DNA from: Lingula anatina
Taxonomy: Eukaryota > Brachiopoda > Lingulata > Lingulida > Lingulidae
Reading direction: 5' to 3'
Length of the DNA: 64,000 nt
NCBI RefSeq assembly: GCF_001039355.2
Contig: NW_019775181.1
Span: 157,706 to 221,705 of the forward strand
In this document: one piece after another, positions 34,176-47,000 of the stretch
Layout of the letters: each line of letters begins with the position of its first letter
Numbering within the stretch: the stretch's first letter is position 1
The notes under the pieces: generated by a model
Seen by the model: only the letters and a program-made list of their open reading frames with translations
What the model was told of the DNA's origin: nothing
Databases searched by the model: none
Position numbers and translations under genes: made by a program

Positions 34176-37100
34176 CTGTAAGAGCACAGATAAACAGAAT
34201 AATTAATAGATGTTAAAATAATTATTTTATCGAATGACAGAGCAGTATAATAGTTTAAAATGATACAAGTGTTGTTTTTAAGACAACTTTAAATGGAACG
34301 ATGTCTTCTTGACTACATAACTACATACTATTACGTATTTATGTCGGTGTGTTAATTGACATTCAGACACTGCGATAGCCAAACTAACCTGTTATATGCA
34401 TCCCTGATGTGAAGCAAAAGAAACACATGCAGATATAATAAAAGCTTTTCATGGACATTAACAATACACTTATCCTGAAAAAAGTCATTTTTTTATTACA
34501 GACAATGTTTTAAACTTAAAATTAAGGACAGATTATTAGTTTAACTAAATATCCATTTAACACAATTGTCTTTCAAAGAAAAAAAAAACTATGCTTACCA
34601 AGGATCCAAAAGTAGCTATACTGGCTCCACTGGCGTACTGCGACAAATGGCTGTTCAGACTGTAGTCACTGTCGTGGCCTATGACGTCACTGCCATATGA
34701 CGTCAGAGGTGCTAACCCTCCATTGGCTGCCACATTATCTGCAGAGTCAGCCGATGAACTTCGCTTTAGTTTTCGCTTCACCTTTTGAGAAAAGCTGCTA
34801 ATTTTTTTAGGATCGGTGTTGGATGGGGCCGCTGGCGACGACACGTTGATGCCGATCTTTGCTAAAGTGTTTTTGACGGCGGATTCTAGACTCCCCGCTC
34901 TCTTAAAGAGACCACGTCTGTCTTTGCCGCTAAGAAATCGGAATGGCGAGTGGTGTTTCTTATGTGGAGCGCTCTCTGGCGTCTCCAGTGGGTCGGTACT
35001 GTATGTTGGAACTGCCGGAAGAGATTCCGTGGACCCGGACCTCGTCGTCGTTGGTTTGGTGGTCTTTGTTTGTGATTCAGTCACCGGAAAATCTGTCTCT
35101 AAAACGCTAGGCTTGCTAGCGCCTTTTTGTGCGTGTCGCCCTCTAGCGGGCAAGGACGAATATATTGAAGAAGAAGAGTAAGTATCGAAGAAATGCTGCC
35201 TGGCAGACTTTGGAGACTGTTTATCGCCACTGCTCCTAGTTGGCGATGTGCTCATTAACTGCTCCCGTGAGGGCGCTGCTAGCGGCACATATCCAGGAGA
35301 AGCCGTGAAGAGAACATCCTCGCCGGGAGTGTCTGCAGATAAACTCTTTTGTAATGGGGGTCTCTTTTTAGTAGGCGATGGCTGGAATTGAAATGGTCGT
35401 GTATCGGTGGGGGCAGTGGCCGGAGCAGGCGTCCGTTTGGACCGGCCATAGGGGGAGATCATGAACCCTGGCGTGGGCATCGGATAGTTGGTGAACTTCT
35501 TGAACCGCTGGAGACCCTGCCTCTCAGGGGTAGTGTCACGTGACGTGGATGCACTCATTGACCCTGAGTTGTGGGAGGGTTTGTGTGAGGGTGGGGGTAG
35601 TAGCACAGGACCCAGGGGAGCGGTGGCGCTACCCTCTGTGAATGACGCAGACATCAGCGGAGGAGCGGATATTCGCGCAGGCGCACTGGGAGTGACTTCT
35701 AGTTCAATGCTGGACAGAGACCTGCAATAAAAAGTACAGTGTGTTAAAATCCGAATGATTGAACAGATTACATTCGTGTTTTCTTTTTTACGCTGTTCAT
35801 TAGCAGTAAAGAAGGATAACTGTATAATTAATTGTGTATAATAGCTTGATGAAATGTAAAATAACTACTCGAAAGAATCACCGTTAACATATGGCACTTT
35901 TTTCTTGGACGTGTTGTGTCTAAATGTATTTATTGTAGTCTTGTTACATAGCTTGAAACCACCATTTTAACTCAGAAACTGGTCCAATTGTTGGGCACAC
36001 TCTTTCGCTCCCACTGCAAACGAGTGTAAATGAGAATTAAGCGAGAGTTGAAAAGTCCCTGCGCATGGTCATCTGCGTCATAAGTGAGGTAATTTTTGTG
36101 ATGTGCTTTAGAAAAAAACCCTCCTAAATATTTGAATTTTTGAAAAGACTGCAGAATACACTGACCGTCTAAGTCCTGGTTGCTTTCTGTCACTGGACGC
36201 TGCAATGGTACCAGTTAGTCTGGAAATCTGGCTAAATGCCTGAAAACAATGGAGTGCGAGTACTGAATTGTGAAACATGGCAAATTTTATCAAGACACAT
36301 TATGTCATTGCTCTGACTGGAGGGAGGAGAAAATAAACAGAGGACGCTATTTCAAACTTTAGATTTTCACAAAGAGAACGAACGTCCTGTACAAGGATAG
36401 CCAACGTCTTCATATACTGTGCAGTAGGCTACAGGTTCTATTTGCAAAGAAGTCAGATGCTTTGGTGGTTTACAGGATGCTACAGGTAAGTTAAATGTAT
36501 ATACACGGTACAGCTATACAAACGTGCCAGGAAACTTCAGTTACATTAAAGATAAATACATGTACATGAAAAAGTGTCATCTATAAATAAAACTATAAAT
36601 AAAACTGTAAGATGATGCAAGGCAGTGAATCCATTTTGTTAACACTTATTTCAATTATACAACCAAACGTGCCACTACTGGAACACTGTAGTGCTGACGT
36701 GGAGACACATCTCAGCAATGAGTATAGATACTGAAGTGTACATGACGGTAGAAATACACCCATTCACACAATCACTATTTTAGACCACTTCCTACGATCG
36801 GGGAACAAAACACGGTCTTTGGCAAAAATTGGAGACAATAGTGTGCTATTTAAATTCTACATATTCCCATGCTTTCAAACTGACCTACCTCCTTTAACAT
36901 ACGAACCATTCGCTGAAATTGATTAATCGACGGTATGTAAGCAATGGCGGTTCATGTAACAGCATTTAAAATAGATGTAAAAAAGATATGGCGATACGTA
37001 CGATAGAAAGGGAAAGAGTGAGTAAAAGATAGACAAAGTGTCAATTTCACCTTGCTACAACAACGTGGGAGAACAAAGTTTATCTCAATTCACAGGTCTG

Positions 37101-39184
37101 GCAGAGGGCTTCGATACTCATGCGGAAAAACTCTCGACGGAATAAAAGTCATTCTCGAATTGATCTTGATATAAAACAAGGATTTTCTTTTGCGAAGAAA
37201 AGTTTCTTACGGTATTTAACAAACACATTTTAGTATATTTTAAGAAAGCTGACAATAAGCTTAGTATGGAGACTAAAGCAAAATCACTTCATAAAGCGGT
37301 CATTTTTTAGCCTATTACCACTTCCGGCATGTGACAGAGTGATGTTTAGACGGTGCCACAGCTGGGTACCAGTGGTACGCATGGCTACTTACCCCGTCCA
37401 GTAATTTCCGTATATCTTCTTTATCTCTGTCCCACTTTGCCTCACTGGTGGCGCTGGTGTCACTCCCGGCCAGGCTGGTCCGTGATGCCGTCATACCCTG
37501 GGAGTCTCTGTGGTCCATTTCTAGCAGTCTGGCGACTTCATTTAGCCGCACGCACTGGTGGAAAACGGAGGACATGGTTTAATGATAATATGCTTGAATT
37601 GTGAAGATAGAAACTGCATTACACTTACTGTACTGAGCAGTCTCTGTCTTATAGGTAGGAGACATACCCCTAACAATAAAAAATAAATAAAAGACCGAAA
37701 GAGCTTACCTGTCCCGTCAAAAAATCCATTCGGATACCCACAAAGGCATATGTTTTATATGGAACTGAGAGTACCAATGGATGAAAATACCACATTAAAT
37801 CAACTAGAGAGGCATTATTAATACGGACACTAATTGAACCGTTTGCTAATCGGGATCGAAATTACTCGCTCTGATTAAAAAGCAACATGCTCGAGCACTC
37901 ACACTAATAAAAAGTTAACATTTTTTATTCATTTCCAGTTTGGCAATTTGTACTAGTATTACAACATTAACGGGCACATGGCGTTACCTTATAACTATTT
38001 TTATATTTTAACTTTATAAGAAAATAATGCAATTACATATACCTCTCTCAAAATGTCGTCTATCCTTTTCTCTGTTTCCTCTCGTTTATTTTTCTCCTTG
38101 GCTACGCATTTTTCCAGATCTTTTTTGGCTGCTTCCCAGGCACTCTTTTCCTTATAAGATTTGTCTTTCGATTCTTGTTCTTTTTTCCTTAAATTTTCCT
38201 CCAGTTTCGCTATTTGTTCTTTAAAACCCTCTTGTTCTTTCCGCCATTCACTTTCCTGTTTAGATAAACCGTCCAGCTTAACCTTCATTTTTCCAAACTC
38301 TTGGCTTAGTTTCTGAAATTCTGAATCCTTCTGTAATAGTTTTTCGGTTAGCTCTCGTCTGGCTCTCGTAATTTCAAAACCAGATTGTCCATTTATTTTT
38401 CGAATGATCTCATCTTTTTCTTTAAGACGTTCGTCTCGCGTCCTTATTGATTCATTTAATCGATTCAAATTATCATCCTTATCAGAAATTTGATTTTTCA
38501 TAGTTTTTATTTCTTCGTGCAATTGTTTTATCTCTGCTTCTTTTTCCTTAAGATTGCCTTCTTGTTTTTGTAATTCGTCGTCAACGTTAAAGTAATCCTT
38601 TTCAAGCTCTTCAATTTCAGTGTCTTTTTCTTTCAGGATCCTCTGGAATTCTTTCAGAAGGTCCTCCTTGCCCTTCATGGTGGCCTGCGTCTCGTTCAGC
38701 GTCTGGGACAGGTTCTGTATCTCCTCTTCTAATTTGAAACGGTCATGCGCAAACTGCTCGTCCTTCTCCTTGATCATGCTCTGAATCTGAAAACATATGT
38801 AGTGAATTCCCAGTTGAAATGTTTATTGCTGATATATGATAACAAAATGGTTCGCACAATATCTTTGACCAGGCCTAACACGTGTTTTTTATAGATCGAA
38901 AACACAACATTATTGGACAAAAATTAATGGGTGTTATTATTTAAACATAGTGTTAGAGGTACAGTTGTAACACAGTGCATTGTGTTGTCTCTCTGGTGGC
39001 AGTTTAGAGTGTTACCCATGTGGTACCTCCACGTTTGAAGGAGGGAGTTGCTCTACCAGTGTTTTTCATATAAAACTGTAAAATAAGTGAAAACTGAAAG
39101 AATGCAATTTTGTTGTCTTTTAATTACAATGTACAGTACGTGATAGCGGCGTCACGTGCACCTATACATAGGCCTACATCTCTT

Positions 39185-39238
<54 letters not shown>

Positions 39239-41046
39239 CGCGCGCACACACACATACAATGGCAATAGCTAAAACTATATGTATAATGTAAAGGCTATGA
39301 ACACCAATACCTTTTGTGCCTGTTGTTTAGCCTCCTTGGCCTCTGCCCTGTAGTCTGCGCACTTGTCTCTCAAAGTCTTGATCTCGTTTTCGATGGTAGA
39401 CCTCGAATCGTTCTAGAAAATATTAAAGGGAACGGTTTAATTTACACTTTCAATGTCAGAACTACAGGGGCAGTAACCTTAACCCCAGCAACACCCACCA
39501 AGCCACGTGACACACACTAAGTTGTCAACTGTCAACATCCACTTGCCAATTTGCACCTGTCAACACCCATAAATCAAATGTCACCGCCCACCAGTCAACC
39601 GTCTACTGCCAGCACCCACTCGTGAACTGTCAACACCCACCTGTCCACTGTCAACACCCACTTGCATACTGTCAACACCCACCTGTCCACTGTCAACACC
39701 CACTTGCATACTGTCAACACCCACCTGTCCACTGTCAACACCCACTTGCATACTGTCAACACCCACCTGTCCACTGGCAACACCCACTTGCATACTGTCA
39801 ACACCCACCTGTCCACTGTCAACACCCACTTGCATACTGTCAACACCCACCTGTCCACTGGACCACCGTGCTTCTTGGCGCTGGAGTTGCTGGTGGAGTT
39901 CTTCTGTTTTCTTCATAAATTCCTGGAGTTTTCTCTGCATCTCTTCTTTCTCACGGCGCCAGATGGCGCTCCCGCTCCCACGGCCATCACGGAGCTGAAA
40001 GACGGGAGGATATGATCAAGTTCTAGAAGCAGCAAGTATAAAATGAAATTATGCAGACCCAATGGCAGATTTAGGGGGTGTCAGGGGGGGGTCCTGCCCT
40101 ACTCGATTTCTGATAAAAAAGACACCAAAAAAGCTGAATCATAGTTCTAAACCATACCAAATGGCGCCATATGCCCTCCAAAACAGCAATTTTTTTCGGA
40201 ACCCTCGAGCGTGCCCCGAACCTGACGCCATGGGGGTGGGGTTCGGCCTTGCAATCCGGGGCATATCAATCCTAAAAAATCGGACTTCCCTGTAAAAAAT
40301 TCTGGATCCGCCCCTGCAGACCGAAGAGCTGTTGATACTGTTCAAAACTACAATGCTACTCATACACACAGATTGGTAATTATTGACCATTGGTATCAGC
40401 TTAGCTAAACATACATTTGATGGTGTCCTCGGCCCCAGGTTCACGATCACAGTGGGAGTTGAGAAACACTCGAATTCTTGGAAGTAAAATCGTTTTTCAG
40501 GCACTTACCTCGTCAATATCTCGCTGCATCAGTTCGTTGGCTGCCTGCACCCGCTGTAGTGTGTTTTCAAGATCTGTTGCTCGGTTGGTGGCACGGAAAA
40601 GTTTCTGTTGGCATTGCTGGAGCTGAATTGTATGAAAATATATATAAATACGTTTCAAATTATTTTAACACTTGCCCTACCTAATTTGCTCGTTGAGAAT
40701 CATTGCTCGATGCCTGCTTATCTGAATGTACGTTTGATTCTTTAGGTGCGCGGTCTGTATGTGACACGCATACATGTACACTAAGACACATACTTGGATC
40801 GAGCTAACTCCCTGGGGGTTCACGCTAAATTGCTATCAGCTCAAGAGGCTTAAATATCTGTCACACCTACTGAAGGGTAAAGCTAAGGGTAAAGATAATT
40901 ACCCCCTAACAGTTTTGCTAGGCGTGACAGACGTTTAAGCCGGTTAGTTTGATAGTAATTTAGTGTGACTCCCCAGGGAGATAGATCGATCCAATATCTG
41001 TGGGAATGGTCCCTAACACAGAGACATGCACACACAGACACACCTG

Positions 41047-41086
<40 letters not shown>

Positions 41087-44000
41087 CAGAAACGTGCCAA
41101 TGCAGTCCACTGCCTACCTAACACTGCAAGCAAGCAACAAGATGCCGGCAGCTCCTCAACTTGTCTGTTTACCATTTGAATTTTGTTAGATAAACGGAAA
41201 TTAAGATTATGGTACAGCTCGAATGAGGGCCGTAATCTTTCTGTTATTGAGCTATGTTCATTGAGCCGGTTCTCCGAGATTAATCTCTTTGATAATCAAT
41301 TGCAATTTTCTTATAGAAATCGAGGCATGTCGCGGTGAAGACCCCGGGATCATTCAAATACAAATGTTTGCAGATTGTAAAGTCGCAAATGTTGCATTAA
41401 CACAACACTTTAGGCCATGAATGTGGATTGTTTCATCAAGTACATGTTCACAGTGTGTAGGTCTTATGGGAAAATAACGTGACGACAAATGCAAGACATC
41501 GCATGTGGGGTTTAATTACTGTAATCTTGCATGCCGAGCACGGTCATAACAGAATTGAAGGAAAATCGTATACTTAAGTCGCAATTGATCTTGTTATTTT
41601 TGCCAAACAACTCCTATTTTTATGCGTAAACAAGTCTCCAGTGGTATTCTAGACGTCTTTGGTCCACCAAGAAACCATAATACAATGCATGCAACTAGTT
41701 GTTTTGCGATATTCTTGGGTTTTGTAGAAAGGAACCAAACTATTGACACCCCCAATTACAAACTACTTTAAACAGACCGACCACACCTTTGTCACGTACG
41801 TCAACCGATGATATATTTTAAAATGTGTTGATACGAAAAGGATATTTTCACATAGAAAGTAATACCTAAGCGATGCCGCTTTACCGGCGTGTCTTAATTT
41901 ATTTCGTAGCCTGGCCATTGCGTAAGAAGGTGACTGAAACGTAACCCCCGCAGCCAACACGACCAATAACTAAACTTAACACCAAGAAACAACCTTGTGG
42001 AGTATTTGTGAAGGGGAGTCGAGCTCTTTGTACCTTAATTGTATGGTAGAACCTCTCAAAACATTCCGGTACATCTGTGCTGCTAAGATATACATATCAT
42101 AATTGTTTTAAGAAGGCCTTCAGGTACCATTAAAGTACTCAGTTATATTTTCGATGTTCCTGCATCGAATACAGAAGTTAATTCGATATTTCTCAAGATC
42201 AAGACTCAATCGAAAGCTGTTTATGAAGCTACCGTTTAAAAAGTTATGTTAATATTCATATTGGAGGGTACATTGTAGAAGTATCATGGATAAACACAAA
42301 TTTCTCATAGCCCTACCTCTTGCTGTAACTCTTCCTTCTGCTTATCGTGTACGAATGCTTGGTCTCTCACCCCAGACTGGACTTTTAGGTCGCTGGTCAT
42401 TATGTCCACCTTTTTGCCAAGAGTGGACGATTTCTGTCTTTCCTCGGCTAACAGACGCTCCAATGACTCCACGCGCTTTTTAAAGGCTCTCTGGAAAGTG
42501 AACGGACTCGTGTGTGTGTGTGTGTTTTAATATACTACGGCGACACAACCCTGAAAATGACTCAATATGTAAATGTTTGTTGACATGGCAGTGACCGGTG
42601 TGACAGGAATGGTAGTCCCAGGAAATGAAGTCCAGGGTTATTAGAGTCTTAGGCTTAGGACGAAAGTCACCTGTATAAAGTAGTGGAGAACGGACTATGG
42701 TTCCTAGCGAACTACCGTGCCTGTCACAGCAGTTTCAATGTATTTTGATAAGCTTGGATGGAAAATATCGCAGAGATTAGCATAATCATTCTTATACAGT
42801 CCAGAGTTGGGTCTGTACAAGGAAGAAAGTGAGAACAAAAAATAAAAACAAAACAGGTAACTCACATCCCAGTCTTTCTGTATGACTTTGGTGCTGCCTG
42901 GTGTCTGTGCTCCTGACGTCACTGCAAACACGTCATCACTCCCGAGGCTGACGTCACTGATCACGCTGATGGCGCTTCTCTCGCTAGGAGTTGACCGTTC
43001 AGAAGAACCGGACTCGCTGCCATACCTAAAATGATGCAGTGGACAGGTTTGCTTTTTTAAAAGCAAGTTTTATCCCAATTTTCTGATAGAGTGTATATGT
43101 AGAAAAAGCTAGGCGTAGGCATACGAGCCCAAGCAATAATCTCTGATGAGCTGATACTATGGTAATTGCAACTCTCTGCCAAGAGATTAAATGCGACCCA
43201 GACACTGGTTCAATCTCCGTACAATCGTACAGCTTTTACGGAAAACAAAATCAGTTGCAGCAGCAAGTGAATGTGAAATATCAAATTTGTATGATGCTGC
43301 TTATGCAGCTTTCTAAATTTGAATGGAAAGCAATTGATTTGAGGCGTGAAGCACAATGAGAGATACGAGCTGTTCAGAGAAATTGTCTGTGAGGTATTCT
43401 AAAACAGGAAATGCTCCGCGAGATTGGAATGCGCTGACCTCTGAAATAAGGACTGCACTCCTATAAATAACTTGCAATAATTTGTTTTATTTATCACGCC
43501 TTTGGCAGGTTGCTACGGTGAACGAGAAGTACGAAGAGTGCTGTAGACCTCTGAACCTGTACACAGACGTCTGTTAATTATCAACGCTTGGAGCATCCCA
43601 CCAGGTACAGGTTCTTCCTTAACGGTTCTGGCGAAACCCATATCTTACCTGCTTTTAAGGCTTAATACTCAGTACACGTATCAGTACACGTCATTCCATA
43701 AATTAATCGCAACTGCAAATTACTGTTTAGCGTTTCAGTCAAATGTTCCTGCATATAAATGAACTCAATTTTTAAGACAGACTAATTTCTTTTACGGGCG
43801 GTTTCCCGTCACTGATCAATCTCTGCCATGTGTTTCAGAATTAGCAGACCCTGCCAACTTGTGCTGTAGATCAAACTTAGGGACCGTTCACAATGGATTT
43901 TGTCGACCTAGCTAATGCGCACTGACTCCACGGGCACTCTCGCTGAATGCAATCAGATTAACAGACTAGCACTCCTCCTGGGTTGGAGTAGAACATATAA

Positions 44001-47000
44001 AAGCTGGTAAATATACGAGTATGTTGGAAACAAGAGGAGAGGTGTCAGTATGTTAATCTGTTGCTTTTAGCAAGAGTCCCCGTGGAGTTAGCTTGCGCTA
44101 TCTAGGTCGACAGAATCCATTGTGAACGGTCCCTTACCCGTCTATCTCATCCTGTAAGCAGTCCGCTCTCTCCTCGACCAGGTCCAGCAGGTTCTGCATG
44201 ATTTCGTTCTTTTGTTTCATCTGGTCCAACTCGTTGAGCAGCTCGCCCTCCGTGTGCCGGAATGTTCGCTTTAGGTTGCCCATTTCCTCCTTCAGTCCCT
44301 CTATCTCCCTCTCGAGCTGCTCGTTGGTGGCGTCTTTGGCCTTAATAATGATCTGCAAATCCTCTGCAAAAGTATTTATCACACTTTTATGAGATGCTGT
44401 TCCTTTCCTGTTCATAAGATAACACGAACATATTCATAGTTGAAAAAAGGGAGATATACAAACCAGTAACGTATACGACTAAATCAGAACTCTTGATAAT
44501 TAGGAAATTGAAAATCTTTTCCCTTTTCTTTGTTTCTGTTTTTCCTGCGACAGCTGTCAAACATACATATCTGCCCTCTATTGTGATAACATGCATGCTG
44601 TTAACTTAACTCCCTCGAATCATTGAGCTAAATGCGCACTGCAAGTTATCATAATTTTGGTCGCTTGACACAGTGTATACTAGTACGCCAGTTTCTTTTT
44701 ATGAAGGGGAGAGGGCGAGTTATACAATACTTATCAACAGAATGTCCGGTACTCTATACTAAAGGCCAACTGAGCAATGAAGTAATTTCTATTCAATAAT
44801 TCTTGCTGGAAAGCAGAGAAAGTGTGTAGAATTAAACAGAAACATATCCGTGAATGTATAGCGAAAAATCAATCTGTGGCCTTGATATAGGAAAAGGCGT
44901 GAGGGCGCGACGAGGGCTAGTAGAAAAGGTCGCAAGTACAGGCAACGTAAAGTAGAACAACCAAAAGGGTAACACAGACGCTCTATGCAGTGGTGTGTTT
45001 TAAATCTCATTCAGATAAGCCCACATAAGAGACAATCTGCCTTTTCAAATGATTATTTAATCAAATTTAAAACGTGTTTAAGGTTTTTGTATAATCATAA
45101 TTATGCACATTATCTGGACTATGTTTTAAATGTAAGGATTCAGGTCATAAATAATAATAACTACACACAGATAACCAAATCATCTTACCGGTTTCTTCCT
45201 GAAGCTCAGCGATTTTATTCAAAATGTCACTGGTCACTAATTCCTTTCCTTTTCCCACCTCGGGAGTTGACGGTCTCCGCGTCTTTTGGTCGCGAGAACC
45301 ACCTTCCTTCAACTCATTTAGTTCCCGGAGAAGTGTGCTCTTTTCTTCGGTCAACTCCGCCAGTTTCCGTCTGAGCACGATGGATTCCTCGCCCGCCTCC
45401 CCCAACTGATCTTCCAGTTCACGTGATCGTTGCATGTCACTACCACGTTGAAATTCCCGCCTGTTCACTTCCCTCGTTAAATCCTGAGTTCTAAAATCCA
45501 ATTCTCTTAACTTTTGTTTTAACTCGTTGTTTTCTTTTTCCAGTATTCGATTTGACTCCTTAAGTTCGATATTTTGAAAAGCTGCGTCTTCTGGCTTGAT
45601 GGCAGGCACACTTTTCCTTAAGGCCGCCAGCTGCAGCGTCCGGTTCACTTTATGTAAGTTATCATTTTCCTGTTCTAAATGTTCTAAACGCTCTTTTAAG
45701 AATGTTGCCTCTGACTGCGTTGCCTCAAGCTGCCGTTTTACGTCAATTTGGAAATCGCTGTCTAATGATCTGCTGCGTTTAATAAGCTGCTTCCGACCTG
45801 CCTCTTGCAGCGAACCAGCCTTGACCTTGGTTTTCAGCTCGAGGATCTCGCGGTCGCGTTCCACAAGCTGCCACTTCAAGCTGTCAATCTCGTCTAACAT
45901 AAGTTGCAGCTCTATATCAGAGCCGTACTTCGATAGGTCGACCTTTCCCTCTGCAGCGAGCCTCTCCTGAAGGAATTTCACCTCCGCGAAAAGGTTCTCG
46001 TTCTCTTGCTGCACATCTTGGAGTTTTTTCCTTAGTATTTTGGCCTCCTGCTCCGCCACTTCCATTTGCAGGTGAAAGTCAGGTTCCGACTCGGAGTCGG
46101 ACGGCGTCACCACCTCGGCAATATCCGGCAATGTTGGTGGCAGAACCTCTTCCAGAGAACCCTGTCGCTTCTTCGTCCCCTTGGCTCCCCTAGAGCCGCT
46201 TGGGGACATCTTTTTTAGCTGCATGGACAAAGTCTCGTTTTCAACCTCAGTCTCTTGAAGCTTTTTACGCAAAACTTTGACCTCCTCTTCCGTAAAACGA
46301 AGTTGCTCGCGAAGGTCACTCTCGCGCTCAATTACATCCTCGAGATCTCGCCTGAGGTGCGAGACTTCGCGGTCCTCCATGCTTGTGCTTTGTTCACTTA
46401 TACTCCGTGTGAGGACCCGCTGAAAATGAGAGATAAATGTAAGCATAATCAACTCTTAACCATGCATTCAGCTGACACCTGACAGATAATAATGTTATAA
46501 TGCTATAAACATTCCATTTTTTGTCCCAACAAAAGTTTAAGTGTACATACAGAAAATTCCTTATTTGGTACATCGAAGTCCACAAAAACAATATATTGCT
46601 ATGTTATCACTCTGTTCACTTATCTCCATACACCTCAGAGCATTGTACATATACTCAAGCACTATAAAATCTTTGTCTCGGTTCATTTACGCTTCCATGT
46701 ACACTTCTAGATACGACACATTTAGTAAATGTTATGAAAATAAAATATCTTCATGCGCTGAACACATGAAGCGAAAGGTTTCTTTAAGCTACCGATCAAA
46801 ACAACTGTTATGGCATCTAGTTAACATTCCGGTGGAAGTTCCTTGTTAAGGGATTGAAAGAAGCTACATTTATGTCTAGTTCAACACGTGTGACGTGCAC
46901 ACGAGCATCCGACCGCTTTGCGCATGCAATATAAGATACTGTAACTAATGGCAGCTACGTTGCCTAAAAATGTCCAGATTTTAATTAAAATCTTAATTTC

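Noticed and set aside
39628-39864. Regular 42-bp repeats resembling a CRISPR array
   Set aside because: The units are contiguous with no unique spacers, merge into a coding exon, and lie in an animal gene. It is a minisatellite.
40883-41189. Cys/Val- and Thr/His-repeat ORFs
   Set aside because: Translations of the CA microsatellite at 41051-41083.
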